A program made the translations under genes and the position numbers. This document shows positions 1-10,375 of a stretch of 64,000 nt of DNA, one piece after another; the first letter of the stretch is position 1; every line of letters begins with the position of its first letter. This stretch comes from Allium sativum. Its lineage: Eukaryota > Streptophyta > Magnoliopsida > Asparagales > Amaryllidaceae. Location of the stretch: contig CM060912.1 in NCBI GenBank assembly GCA_030737875.1, forward strand, positions 463,330,310-463,394,309. Direction: 5' to 3'. The notes below the pieces were generated by a model that had not been told where the DNA came from, did no database searches, and saw nothing but the letters and a program-made list of their open reading frames with translations.

Positions 1-1510
1 AAATAAAAATATGATTTTTATAAGGTAGAGAATGGTATCGATTTTTATATATGAAGTAGAAATGTAAAAATATAATCTTTATATAGAGGAGTGTTTTAAA
101 AATATAATCTTTTCTACATATGTAGCGTTATAAAAATATAATTTTTATATGGTAAGTAGTGATATAAAAACGTGATTTTTAAAACAAACATCATATTAAA
201 AATGTGATTTTTACTATGAACAGCGGAAAAGGATAGCTATAGTATCGACGGGAATCAAATTCAAATCCGAACCGTTCAGAAATAAATAATGGAGGAGTGG
301 ATCCCAAAGGTGAGAACTTCTCACTCTTCAATTTCTTTTTCTACTTATATATATATATACTAGGCTGCAGACGGTGTTTAGTAGCACCCGACACAATCGT
401 CCACAGACCATGAACTTGTTTGTTTGGTTGTGTAGTTGGTTAGATTATTTGGGTTGAATTGAATTGTTTGGTGAAATGAAATTGATTTGATTGATGTGTG
501 AATGGCGTGGGCCATCACTAGACCGGGGATAAGGCTAGGCCTTGTCCCGTTTCTAGTATCGTGTCGTTATGCCGCCAAAATTTTCTAAAATAAGTTAGAA
601 AAATAAAAATATCATTTTATTGAATAAATGAATCGAATAAATATTTTATCGTTAAAAATATAATTTTTAACATGTATTTGAATAAAATAAAATATTCATT
701 TACAAACCAGACGGTTTGTTTATGTACACTGATTTGACTGATATTGATTGGGACGATAAATTTTACACATCGCCCAACTGCACAAATAATATTCAGTGTT
801 TGTTGATGTGAAACCCCACACGGGTGTTGGGATGATATTTGACGTACACTAGTCTCAATAATTAGTTGTTTGTCGATCGATAGGTTGACGGACAGCTGCG
901 TTGTGCACTTTGGATGATGATTGATTATTTATTTCTGCTGTTATATACATGTGTTGTGTGGAATCCATATAATTAACTTTATATGGTGATTGATTGGGCC
1001 TCATTCCAATTTAGAAAATAAAGAATATTATAAAATAAAGGTTCATGTGTTGACTGTACTCATCCGTTGAGATTAGTCATGTGTTGAACGAAATATTTTA
1101 ACAATAAAATTTACATCTTTATCATATATAAAATTAGGAATTAACTGGAAAATAGATAAGATGAGTGGTCTCCTGGATGTTGATCTGATGTTGGTTTCGG
1201 CCTTCGGGGTTAATATTCAGGGAATCGTTCTCTTACTAGTTTACGGTTGGAGTCTGATTCTAAATCAAACGATAGATACCATAATTTTTATAAAATATAT
1301 TGAATAACAAAAATAGTCACACGTGGACAGTACTCATTCGTTGAGATTAGTCATGTGTTGACAAAAATATAGATTCGTGTATTGATAAGAATAAATATTC
1401 GTTTGTTGAATAGAATAACGGAATTATTGAAATATATAAAGCCGTGTTGATTAGAGATGCGCTATTTTGACGCGAATGATATTTATATCGATTATATTCG
1501 TTTTTATAAA

Positions 1511-1797
1511 TCGAATAGAAAACCAATTTGAATTGAATCGAATAGAAAACCAATTTGAATTGAATCGAATAGAAAACCAATTTGAATTGAATCGAATAGA
1601 AAACCAATTTGAATTGAATCGAATAGAAAACCAATTTGAATTGAATAGAAAACCAATTTGAATTGAATCGAATAGAAAACCAATTTGAATTGAATCGAAT
1701 AGAAAACCATTTTGAATCGAATCGAATAGAAAACCAATTCGAATTGAATCGAATAGAAAACCAATTCGAATTGCATTGAAAACGAATTCGAATTGAA
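1511..1797. repeat. 27-bp minisatellite in A 5' LTR
   Basis: About ten copies of a 27-bp unit built on the core TCGAATAGAAAACCAATTTG; one copy is shortened and the right-hand copies have drifted. Reading frames through it give periodic peptides, which is a by-product of a repeat whose length is a multiple of three. The same array sits in the 3' LTR at 27,164-27,450. Confidence 0.95.
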
Positions 1798-2095
1798 TTG
1801 AAAACAAATTGAAATGAATTCAAATTGAATTGAAATTTGAATTGAATAGAAATGAAAGTAAAAAGAATTTATAAAAGAAAATTCAATTTTGATTTGAATT
1901 TGAAATAAAGGTTGAAATTGTTTTTGAAACGAATTCCAAACTATTTATAAAATTCGTTTTAAATAGAAATCGACGAAATATATATTATATATATAATATA
2001 ATGGCCTGAATAGAACGCGCCGCGCCGCGGCAGTTCGTGAATTTCGACCATTTATTTCGAACGGACATTACAGGAGATCCGACCGTCGGATTCTC

Positions 2096-2338
2096 CTAAA
2101 ACCGGAACCGTTGGGTTCGTATCGAAAAGAGCTTTCTAACGAATATTAAAATTTGAAATCTAACGGTTGGATTTGGAGATACGTCCAAATCAAATTTCGA
2201 AAAGGTCGCTGTAAGTGCAGTTCGATGGCCGTTGATGGAAATCGACTGTACGGGCCTTGATAAAATTATTAAAAATATCAATAATTTGTGTAAAATCATA
2301 AGAAATGATTTGGGAAAAATTGGGATGAAAAACTCCAC
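2096..2338 (-). other. Antisense ORF shared by all giant LTRs (uncertain coding status)
   Basis: An 80-codon frame antisense to element A. The same start and frame recur as 67-codon ORFs at 13,198-13,401 (-), 20,995-21,198 (-), 27,798-28,001 (-) and 45,316-45,519 (+, in the reverse-oriented H). The product starts MEFF and has a hydrophobic stretch around residues 12-28 that could span a membrane. The C-terminal end of this copy differs because of an indel. DNA conservation here is high overall, so the frame may simply survive by chance. No known family is recognised. Confidence 0.25.
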
Positions 2339-4758
2339 ATTTGAAAAGATAAAAATAGATTTTTATCAAAATGAACTAGTTTTGAACTAAAATTAAAACC
2401 CATTTATTTTTAAATAAATGAATTGGATTTGAAATGGGTTGCAAATAGAATTGATTTGTGGGTTTATCGTGAAGGGTGTTTTAAATGACACTTGTTCTTC
2501 AACCCGATAAATAAATAGAACGTGATTTGGGTTTGTCGTGAATTGTGTTTTAAATGACATTAGTTCTTTAACCCAGTAAAAGAAGTTTTAATGAATCTTT
2601 GATTAGATTGAAATGTGAATTGATAATCTAAATTATCAAAATTTAGAAAATGAGCGAGAATGGAGTATCACCAGTTTTGCTCCAAAGCGATAGTTAAATC
2701 TTTAATTAGATTTGAACGTGGAATGGTAATAAATTTTACCAACAACACTGTGGTATTAGATATGGAGTATTACCAGTTTTGCTTCATGGGATGAATAGGT
2801 TGGGATTGGGAAATAAAATAAATAATTACTTCGGTGTGGTTCGCTAATCTCGACTAGTTTAGAAAACCATAATTTAGTTTGAAACGACATCCAAAGGAAG
2901 ACTAAAGGATAAATTTTAAAGAATTTATCTTGGATAAAATTAATGGGAACCTTTCCCTAAGAATTGAAATTTAGAAACTAGCTGAAGGTTAGTTAAGAAG
3001 AATGGTTTCCTGGGTATTGATCTGATGTTGGTTTCGGCCTTCGGGGTTAATATTTGGGGAATTGCTCTCTTACTGATTTACGGTTAGTGACCGATGAATT
3101 GGAATGAGGCGTATGTTGTGGTTGTGTAACATTTGTTTTAATATACGCGGGTTGTTCGGAAAGGCCGGGTTTATACCCATTCTGAATAACCGATTCGACG
3201 ATATGTCGAAGATGAAGACGGTGGTCGAAGACCGGAAGTCTTCACATCGTTTGGGTGATTACTGATGATCTTGATTGGGCTGTACACCTAAGATGAGGGA
3301 ATCAGTTGGTGATCGTCCAGACGTACTTGGAGATCGATGGATATGCAAGGAAAGTGCCTCCGGTTTCGTTCAGACCCAGATCGAACTTGTAAATGGATTG
3401 TGTGTCCGACATTGGATTTTATTCTGTGTTGATTGATTTCTGTTAAATATATATATGTTTGGCGGCGAAGAATTTATTCTTTTGCTTAACGCCATTCTCT
3501 GAGACGTACGAGCTTAGAGGTTATATATCGATAGATATCAATCGCATGGCATGAATTGCCTGTGTGGCACGCTGAGTTGCATGGATCAAGGCTTCTGTTG
3601 AAAAGCAAAGTCTTGTGGTTGATGATCGAAGCACGGCCTTTGGGGCGTAGCTTTGTGTATAACGTGAATTCGCGAGCCTCGCACCTCGGTATGAGTTAAA
3701 AACGGGATAAGGACTGCAGGGAGAGCACGACGTTTCTTTCTAGCTTTGGTGGTGTCAGTGACTTACCAGCCCTGACATTTATATACTTTTCACCTATGTG
3801 GTTGTTGGATGAGGCGCCTCGATTTTAGGTCTGTAAGGACCGGGAAACGTGTGTTCAGGAATAATTAATCCTCAATCGTAAGAGAGGACCGGCCCTGAAG
3901 CATCCAGGGGTTACCCAGAGTGTGTAGTCCTGAGGCATTTGCTAGAGTGTCTCGAAGCGGAGAGGAGCTTGCCCCTTGCCTCGACTCATGACGGAAATCC
4001 AATTTCCAATACGAGATATTTCGGCTTTATTTGTAGAGCCTATTATGGCAACATTGTAGCATGGGACGTTATGCCGTCTATGATTTATATTTATGATTGA
4101 AATTGTTTTGACACTATACACTTACTATAGTATCAAATGATTTGTTTTAAACGTACCAAGCATGTTTGGCTATTATAAGGGAAAACACTATCCTCCGGCT
4201 TGCGTTGCATTGTGTGATGGGACCTGAGTCTTATAATAGCTTCATTTTTTGAAAAAGCTTTGCGTTGTTTATTCTATGCACTGGTATTCTTGGGAGGAAC
4301 CCGTTCCGTGTTATACGGCGTGGTCCCTTGAATTACTCTCTTTTAAAGTAAAGTTTTAAATAACTGTTTTAGTTCTCACACCAGTCACATGACTGACCTG
4401 GAGTTTATTGTTTTAACCTAAATTCTGGGTGCCCCTATTTTCCACACGGTCAGCTAGTAGTTTTGGTTTTGCAGATTTATATTCACAGGATCCTGGTTTA
4501 CAGCTGGAATGATATCCGGAAAGCTCTGTATCCGTATATCACCTTCAGTTGTGCTTTGTATTATTTTTCCGCTACTATGTAATTTAATGTAATATCTGAT
4601 GTTTATCGAATGTAATTTATTCATTATATTCTGTATATTCTTGTATTCTGATGAAATTGTTGTAATAGCAATGAAATGTTCTTCCGTCTGCATTCTATTG
4701 TGTGTTGTTCTCAAAGTATCCGCTCTTTCCCTCACGGGGAGGTAACGAGTTCTTACAG

Positions 4759-4770
4759 TGGTATCAGAGC
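4759..4770 (+). promoter_or_regulatory. Primer-binding site of A (tRNA-iMet)
   Basis: TGGTATCAGAGC lies one base after the LTR end. This is the standard plant primer site complementary to the 3' end of initiator methionine tRNA, and it fixes the LTR/internal boundary. Confidence 0.95.
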
Positions 4771-4832
4771 TTTGGTTTACAGAGCTCGAGAACAAGACAC
4801 GTTAGAACCATACGAAAGAATTCATTAGATAA

Positions 4833-4897
4833 TGGATTAGTAATATCCAAATAGAATGACTCGTTAGAGATAGGATCAGTAGTATCCTAGAACGAGT
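4833..4897 (+). promoter_or_regulatory. Double hairpin after the primer site of A
   Basis: Hairpin 1: TGGAT 4833-4837 pairs with ATCCA 4845-4849. Hairpin 2: ACTCGTT 4859-4865 pairs with AACGAGT 4891-4897, with an inner AGGAT 4872-4876 / ATCCT 4884-4888. The same arrangement is kept in C at 16,347-16,413. The position, 60-140 nt after the primer site, fits an RNA packaging or dimerisation signal; that role is inferred. Confidence 0.6.
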
Positions 4898-5737
4898 GTG
4901 AAGAGTATATTTTTCAAATGAAAACAATTTTGTTTTGAAAATTTTAATCGTTTTATACGTATTTGAATATTTATTTATTTTGAATTTGGACAATCCATTA
5001 TATAAAGGTTTTGCATATACGCATCATGAACGTATATTCGAAGTTTTAATATACTGGATGGATATAGAATTACACTCTAGTCGCCCGGAGATGATGTTGG
5101 TAATGACCATGGCATCATCAATATTTATGTTCGTGTTTCGAAGGTGTGATATCTATATATTTCCATTAAACTGGTGTGAGAACCAAAACTTATATAGATA
5201 GATTTGTTGTTGTGAATTGGCATCAAAAACATGATTTTCTGTTTAAGTATCAAAATTATGAATTTGAAACTCTAAGTGTTAATTGTTTAGTTGTTTGACA
5301 ATTTTGAACCATTAAGCCTAACTGAACCGAATATTGAACTATATTGAAATTTAGTCGCATTTGCTTGCATATACATGTACTTACATTGAACAGGTCATAG
5401 CAAGGAGCCTAGAGCAGAGAATAAAATTTGTTTGCCTGACAAATAGGTACATGTTTACTATAATTTACTGTTTTGTTTGGGTGATGATGATTTTATGAGT
5501 CTATTGGCTAGCCGCTTGGCTTTTTCTTTTTCTTTTTGAGATCAGAATGCCTATATGGAAATTTCGGGATTTTCCCGTGGCTCCCGGTGCAGGGGAGGTT
5601 ATAGCGAAATTTTTCGAAAATTTAGGGTGTTAGCCAAATTTTTGAAGAATTTGAAAATTCTCAAAAACTGAAAAGTTGGAGAATGGAAGCCACATCGAAC
5701 GTAGAGTTGATTGATCAAACCACTTTCGACTTTGTCC

Positions 5738-5772
5738 CTTTTCGGGGACGAAAAGTTTTAAGTGGGGGAGAC
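5738..5772 (+). promoter_or_regulatory. Stem-loop plus polypurine tract of A
   Basis: CTTTTCG (5738-5744) and CGAAAAG (5749-5755) form a 7-bp stem with loop GGGA. It is followed by the purine tract AAGTGGGGGAGAC (5760-5772), which would prime plus-strand synthesis. The same pair sits at the 3' end of elements C, D, E and F here and is familiar from plant chromoviruses. That supports placing this non-coding family in Ty3/gypsy. Confidence 0.85.
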
Positions 5773-6629
5773 TGTAATAACCCGGAAATGCGAGCCAGTT
5801 TAAAAATTTTATTTTGGCAATTTTAGCGAATTTTGAATATTTAAAATGAATTATTTTAAATAAAATCGACGAGAAATTTATTTTGAATATAATTTGACGT
5901 ACATATTATATACGCCGTCGTTTGAATATAAATAATTATATATAATTATAAATAGAATTGAAAATGGCGTGGTAGTTCGATAATTCGATTTCAAATTTCA
6001 ATTGAATGTACCGGGTGCAAAACAATCCGGATTTTAATGAAACCAAAAACATTAGGATCTAATTGATAATATCTTTCCAACAAATCCGAAAAATTGAAAT
6101 TTCATAACGGGAATCAAAAGATATGTCCAGTTGAAAATTCTGAATAGTCGCTATGGAATTCAGGCCCTCAAAAATGGGAATTTTGCAAACGACCTCGGAT
6201 TTCGACGAAACCACTTTTGTTGGGTCCGTGATGTCAAGTTATTGCTAGATTCCAAATTTCATAATTTTTCGAATCAATATGTGAGCGTGGCGAAGGAAAA
6301 CGCGTTTGACCAGTTTCAGTTGATTTTAATCGACTGGAAAATGGCCATTTTTCCAACGGTCTCAGAATTCGACGAAACTAGTTTTGTTAGGACCGTATCG
6401 TCAATACGAAGCTAGAAAATATTTTTCGAGAATTTTTAGAGTTAGTATGTGACCCCGGTAAAATGAAATACGCGTTCAAATTCAATATATAGAGTTATAT
6501 GTAAATTTAACGGAAACTGATTGTAACGATCGAATCAGCCTACGATACATATCCCATTGTGTTCGGAATGGGGGTAATTAGCTATGGACGACAGGCGGTG
6601 GGCCTCGTTTAGAGGTCGTATGTAAAAGT

Positions 6630-7136
6630 CAACCTTTTGGGATTAAATAATTAAAAAAAATAACACTACCTCTCTCCTTTTAACTTCTGCCCCCCCCCCA
6701 TTTCGATTTAAATCAGAAGAGAAAAAAAAGAAAAATCCCGATCAACAAATTGCGCGCAACCCCCCCTCCGTCGTTGCCTCCACCGCCGCACACCCCCCCC
6801 CCCCCCAGCGCCGCCACCCTCCTCCTCTCTCTCTCCCTCCTCTTCTCTCTCTCTTCTTTCAAGTGCGAAAACCCTAAGCCCCAATCCTAGAATCCGCCAA
6901 CCTCCGGCCACCACCGCCCCAGCCTTGACCGCCGCACCTCCCCCTAGACCCCAGCAGTTGGCGCCGACCACCCCCTGCCCCACTCCGGCCATGAAAGCCC
7001 CCCTTCATTAAAAAACATAATTTTTATATATTTTCCAAGCGTGAAAGCCACTGAAACTCTCCGCCACTACCACCATTTCGCTGCCGCGGACCAACGGAGC
7101 ATCCCCCGAGCCTCAATCGACCATCCTATCCGCTGG
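6630..7136 (+). promoter_or_regulatory. Candidate promoter, C-rich leader and splice donor in A 3' LTR
   Basis: An A/T tract (near 6640-6662) is followed by a pyrimidine patch and about 400 bp of strongly C-rich DNA, ending in a donor-like GGTGAGCG near 7134. The same layout is found in C, H and G at the same place, although the GC-rich sequences differ. This is typical of a plant core promoter with an untranslated first exon. The start site is inferred. Confidence 0.45.
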
Positions 7137-7368
7137 TGAGCGTTTAATTATCATTTTTATTTGTTTTTGCAATATAAAAAATCGATTTTTACATAGGGTC
7201 TTACAATAAAAAAATGTGATCTTATTTGATATGAAAAATACGATTTTTCATTATACAAAAGGTGTGATTTTCCTTTGTGAAATTATGATTTTATCATATA
7301 TGAAGATTAAAATTATGATTTTTATTATATATGAAGATGTTATAAAAGTAGAGATTTTTAACATGAAG

Positions 7369-7373
7369 ATGAT
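7369..7373. repeat. TSD of B (left copy, ATGAT)
   Basis: ATGAT here and at 25,524-25,528 directly flank the TG...CA ends of B. This is a perfect 5-bp duplication, normal for LTR retrotransposon integration. Confidence 0.92.
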
Positions 7374-7643
7374 TGTAACACCCCGTGTATTCTATAACAG
7401 TGAAATTCACAAATTAAAGTATAATTAATTTCAAATCAAAGGATTAAGGGAAACGGGATACCCCATTGCGTTCGTCTCGGAAAAATACGCGAAATAGAGT
7501 CCGAGTTTTCCAAAATCGGAGTCCGTATGACCAAGTTATGGCCCGTCAAAGTTTTCAGAAAATTTCAAATTCAGAAAATAGCTCGAAGATTCGAATTTCA
7601 AACACGCAGGGAGGCAGGGCGGGAAAGTTCCCGCCCAGGACAA

Positions 7644-7735
7644 GTCGACAGGGGTGTCGACTTGCCAGTCGACACCACCCCCCCGTGTCGACTGCCCAGT
7701 CGACACGGGTGTCGACTTGCAGGTCGACCTGCTTG
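7644..7735. promoter_or_regulatory. GTCGAC cluster in U3 of B
   Basis: Repeated palindromic GTCGAC/GTCGACC motifs in a GC-rich block about 270-360 bp from the LTR start and about 150 bp upstream of the TATA box. The LTRs of E and D carry comparable blocks at the same relative place. A protein-binding enhancer is one possibility. Confidence 0.5.
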
Positions 7736-7889
7736 GTCGGCCTGGCTGGCCTGGTCTGTGCTCGGTCCGAATTTCTGAGGCTTGCTTTGTCACGAGGGCT
7801 AGGTGTCAGCTCCTGATTGGTCTCTCTTTCGAATGAATGGCTACGATTAACCCAAGCTACATCTACGGTCCTAATCAATTCATAAACTC

Positions 7890-7896
7890 TATAAAA
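7890..7896 (+). promoter_or_regulatory. TATA box of LTR B
   Basis: TATAAAA followed by ATGACCCTAGAC. The minus-strand promoter of D has the closely similar AATAAATAAGACCCTAGACC, and E has TATATATA at the matching place. Confidence 0.6.
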
Positions 7897-8270
7897 ATGA
7901 CCCTAGACTCTACCTAATCTATTCATTCAAAAATAAGAATGAGGCCATCATGCTGCTGAGGAACGACTAGGAGTAGCCACCAATTTGAGAGACAATTAGG
8001 AGACAAACTCTAAAGCATAAAGCAACTACAAGTTAAACTTAAACAAATCAAATCAACGCCTACATCAAAGGAATAGCATCTCCAAATCCAGAATTCAGAT
8101 TCCTGAATTGAAGAATTCGTCACACGATTGTAAGTAGAGTACTATTCCGATGAGAATAAATAACTGTGTTTGATTTGTGTAAAATGAGAATTACACTTGA
8201 TTTGTGGTGATAGTAATTCATATTTGTGCGTTGCTATGATTCTAATCGATTTGGAATGTTGTGATATAAC

Positions 8271-8426
8271 GATTGGATATTCGCAAGTATGTAATTCATG
8301 ATAAAAACTACATGTTTGCGGTAGTTTATTTGAGATTCATGCAAGTATACGATTGGATATTCGCAAGTATGTAATTCATGTTGAAGCTACATGTTTGTGG
8401 TTGTTTAATTGAGATTCATGCAAGTA
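8271..8426. repeat. 78-bp tandem duplication in B
   Basis: Two adjacent diverged copies, each starting CGATTGGATATTCGCAAGTA and running through a TACATGTTTG segment to a TTCATGCAAGTAT end. Confidence 0.85.
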
Positions 8427-8760
8427 TGTGGTTTTGCTACTATGCCAACATAATGTATATTTTTGTACAAAATCACTTTGTGTGTAATTGGATCAATTTT
8501 GGGGTATTATGATTCATATGAAATTATGTTGGAATTGGTATCATGATCTATGTATAAAACCATACTTTTGTATTAGAAACAAAAGCAAGCCTCTTTGTGA
8601 ACTTATGTTGATTTTATGAATATGACTAGGCTATGTTTGGTATTATGCCTAACTGAAAAACATGCTAGGCCTATATTGTAAACAAGAATTATATGATAAT
8701 ATATGTGACACATAGCTAAGTTAGATTTACATTCCAATTGCAAGTTTGCATGAATAAAGT

Positions 8761-8935
8761 AAAAACCATGATTTCATGTTTAGGAATATTTATGCCATGA
8801 TTACATGAATAGATCAAAAACCATGATTTCATGTTTAGGAATATTTATGCCATGATTACATGAATAGATCAAAAACCATGATTTCATGTTTGGGTATGTT
8901 TGTGCCATGATTACGTGAATAGATTAAAAATCATG
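8761..8935. repeat. 55-bp tandem repeat in B
   Basis: Three copies and a partial fourth of a 55-bp unit starting AAAAACCATGATTTCATG, at 8761, 8816, 8871 and 8926. The first two are nearly identical and the third has drifted. Confidence 0.92.
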
Positions 8936-9467
8936 ATTAAGTTGGAATAATTCTAGTTGAACTATACTTTTGTATTAGTAACAAAAGTAAGCACCTTTGT
9001 AAACATATAGTAATTTTATAAACATGATTTGCTTATGTTTGACATTATGCCTAAGTAAAAATATAGGTTTATGTTGTAGTTAAGACTATGTGTCAATAAT
9101 GATATCTAATTTAGTTAGATTCTTAACTTAACTACAAGTTTACATGGTTTGATTCATGTCACTTATGCTTTATGACCAAAGTATATGTTACCACAATGCA
9201 AGTACACCAGTTTCTATTTTGTAGTTCCAACGTTATGTTGCAAGTTCATGCGTTCACATTCCCCTTTTTGTGTATATAATCACGTTTTAAGCCTCCCCTT
9301 CTTTCACATGGCTAAGTTGGGCTTAAAAGGCTAAGCCCAACATATATTATAATAAACGAACGTATTAAACGGGGGAAATAGCGTTGGGCCAAATTAATTA
9401 ATAAATAAAAACATAAAAGTAGATGGGCCCAAATTCAAGAATGGGTTGGGCCCATGATTGGTGTAAA

Positions 9468-9472
9468 CCTTT
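9468..9472. repeat. TSD of C (left copy, CCTTT)
   Basis: CCTTT at 9468-9472 and again at 24,071-24,075 bracket element C exactly. Removing C and one copy gives a continuous B sequence. Confidence 0.95.
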
Positions 9473-10375
9473 TGTAACAACCCGAAAATCTGGGCCAGTT
9501 TAAAATTTTTATTTTGGCAATTTTAGCGAATTTTGATTATTTAAAATAGATTATTTTAAATAATATCGACGAGAAAATTTATTTTGAATAGAATTCGAAT
9601 GTATATATTATACGCGTCGTCGTTAGAATATAAATATTTATATATAATTATAAAAGGAATAGAAAATGGCGCGGTAGTTCGAAAATTCGATTTCTAATTT
9701 CAAATGAATATACAGAATTCAATATAAGTCAGAATTGAACGAAACAAGAAATATTTGAATCTGTATAACTATATCTTTGTAACGAAGTTAACAAACTGAG
9801 ATTTCATCTTAGAAATGATAAGATATGTCCAGTTGAAAATTAGAAATAGTCGCTGTGGAATTTATATATATTTTTATATATATAAGGCCCTTAAAAATAG
9901 CAATTTTGCAAACGACCTCGGATTTCGACGAAACCAGTTTTGTTGGGTCCGGGATGTGAAGTTATTGCTAGGTTTCAAATTTCATAATTTTTAGAATCAA
10001 TATGTGAGCGGGGCAAAGGAAAACGTGTTTGACCATTTTCAGTTGATTTTAATCGACTGGAAACTGGCCATTTTTCTAACAGTCTCAGAATTCGACGAAA
10101 CTAGTTTTGTTAGGACCGTATCATCAATACGAAGCTAGAAAATATTTTTCTGGAATTTTTCTAGTTAGTATGTGACCCCGGTAATTTGAAATGTACGTTT
10201 AAAATTCAATATAGTGATTTAAATGTAAATTTAACGGAAACTGATTGTAACGATCGAATCAGCTTGCGATACATATCCCATTGTGTTCGGAATGGGGGTA
10301 AAACGCTAGGGACGACAGGCGGTGGGCCTCGTTTCGAGGTCGTATGTAAAAGTCAACTTTATGAAAATAAAATAA

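Larger units (their letters stand above)
1..4757 (+). mobile_element. Element A, 5' LTR (partial, giant-LTR family)
   Basis: This is the right-hand 4.76 kb of a giant LTR; its start lies left of the window. It matches 25,654-30,419 (the 3' LTR of the same element) almost base for base, at an offset of about 25,653-25,662. It ends in TTACA at 4757, one base before a perfect primer-binding site. The first kilobase shows roughly 1-2% substitutions against the 3' LTR, many of them C/T or G/A, so A is older than nested element C. It holds AT palindromes (1-215), a 27-bp minisatellite, GGGTT...AACCC hairpins and no convincing sense gene. Confidence 0.93.
4758..5772 (+). mobile_element. Element A internal region (about 1.0 kb, non-coding)
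   Basis: The whole body between the two LTRs is 1,015 bp. It starts with the primer-binding site and ends with the polypurine tract, and is homologous to the 1,033-bp body of C. It carries no gag, protease, reverse transcriptase or integrase, so A must use proteins made elsewhere. Features seen are the post-primer double hairpin (about 4833-4897), a block around 5386-5460 shared with C, and a 7-bp stem-loop just before the polypurine tract. Confidence 0.93.
5773..7373 (+). mobile_element. Element A, 3' LTR, first part
   Basis: It starts TGTAATAACCCGG directly after the polypurine tract. It holds the U3 (with two diverged copies of a CGACGAAAC...TTTTGTTRGG block near 6207 and 6369), a candidate promoter and GC-rich leader, and the start of an AT-palindrome region. 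At 7373 the LTR is cut by solo LTR B and resumes at 25,529. The rejoined 3' LTR would be about 6.49 kb. Confidence 0.93.
7374..9472 (+). mobile_element. Solo LTR B, left part (Tekay-like LTR)
   Basis: It starts TGTAACACCCC, as does the LTR of E. Left and right parts (7374-9472 plus 24,076-25,523) total about 3.55 kb and have no primer site, polypurine tract or coding region, so B reads as a single LTR left after LTR-LTR recombination. It contains a GTCGAC cluster (7644-7735), TATAAAA at 7890-7896, a donor-like GTAAGT at 8130, a 78-bp duplication and a 55-bp tandem repeat. Element C is inserted at 9472. Confidence 0.88.

Noticed and set aside
1347..1823. Overlapping 90-158-codon ORFs on both strands (also 27,000-27,476)
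   Set aside because: They are readings of a 27-bp minisatellite; a unit divisible by three keeps several frames open.
4759..4790. TGGTATCAGAGC as a tRNA gene fragment
   Set aside because: No cloverleaf surrounds it; its place next to LTR ends in three elements marks a primer-binding site.
4935..5201. 88-codon ORF in the body of A, similar to 16,492-16,680 in C
   Set aside because: The frames align for part of their length, but substitutions fall at all codon positions and C shifts frame after about 40 codons. This looks like conserved DNA, not protein.
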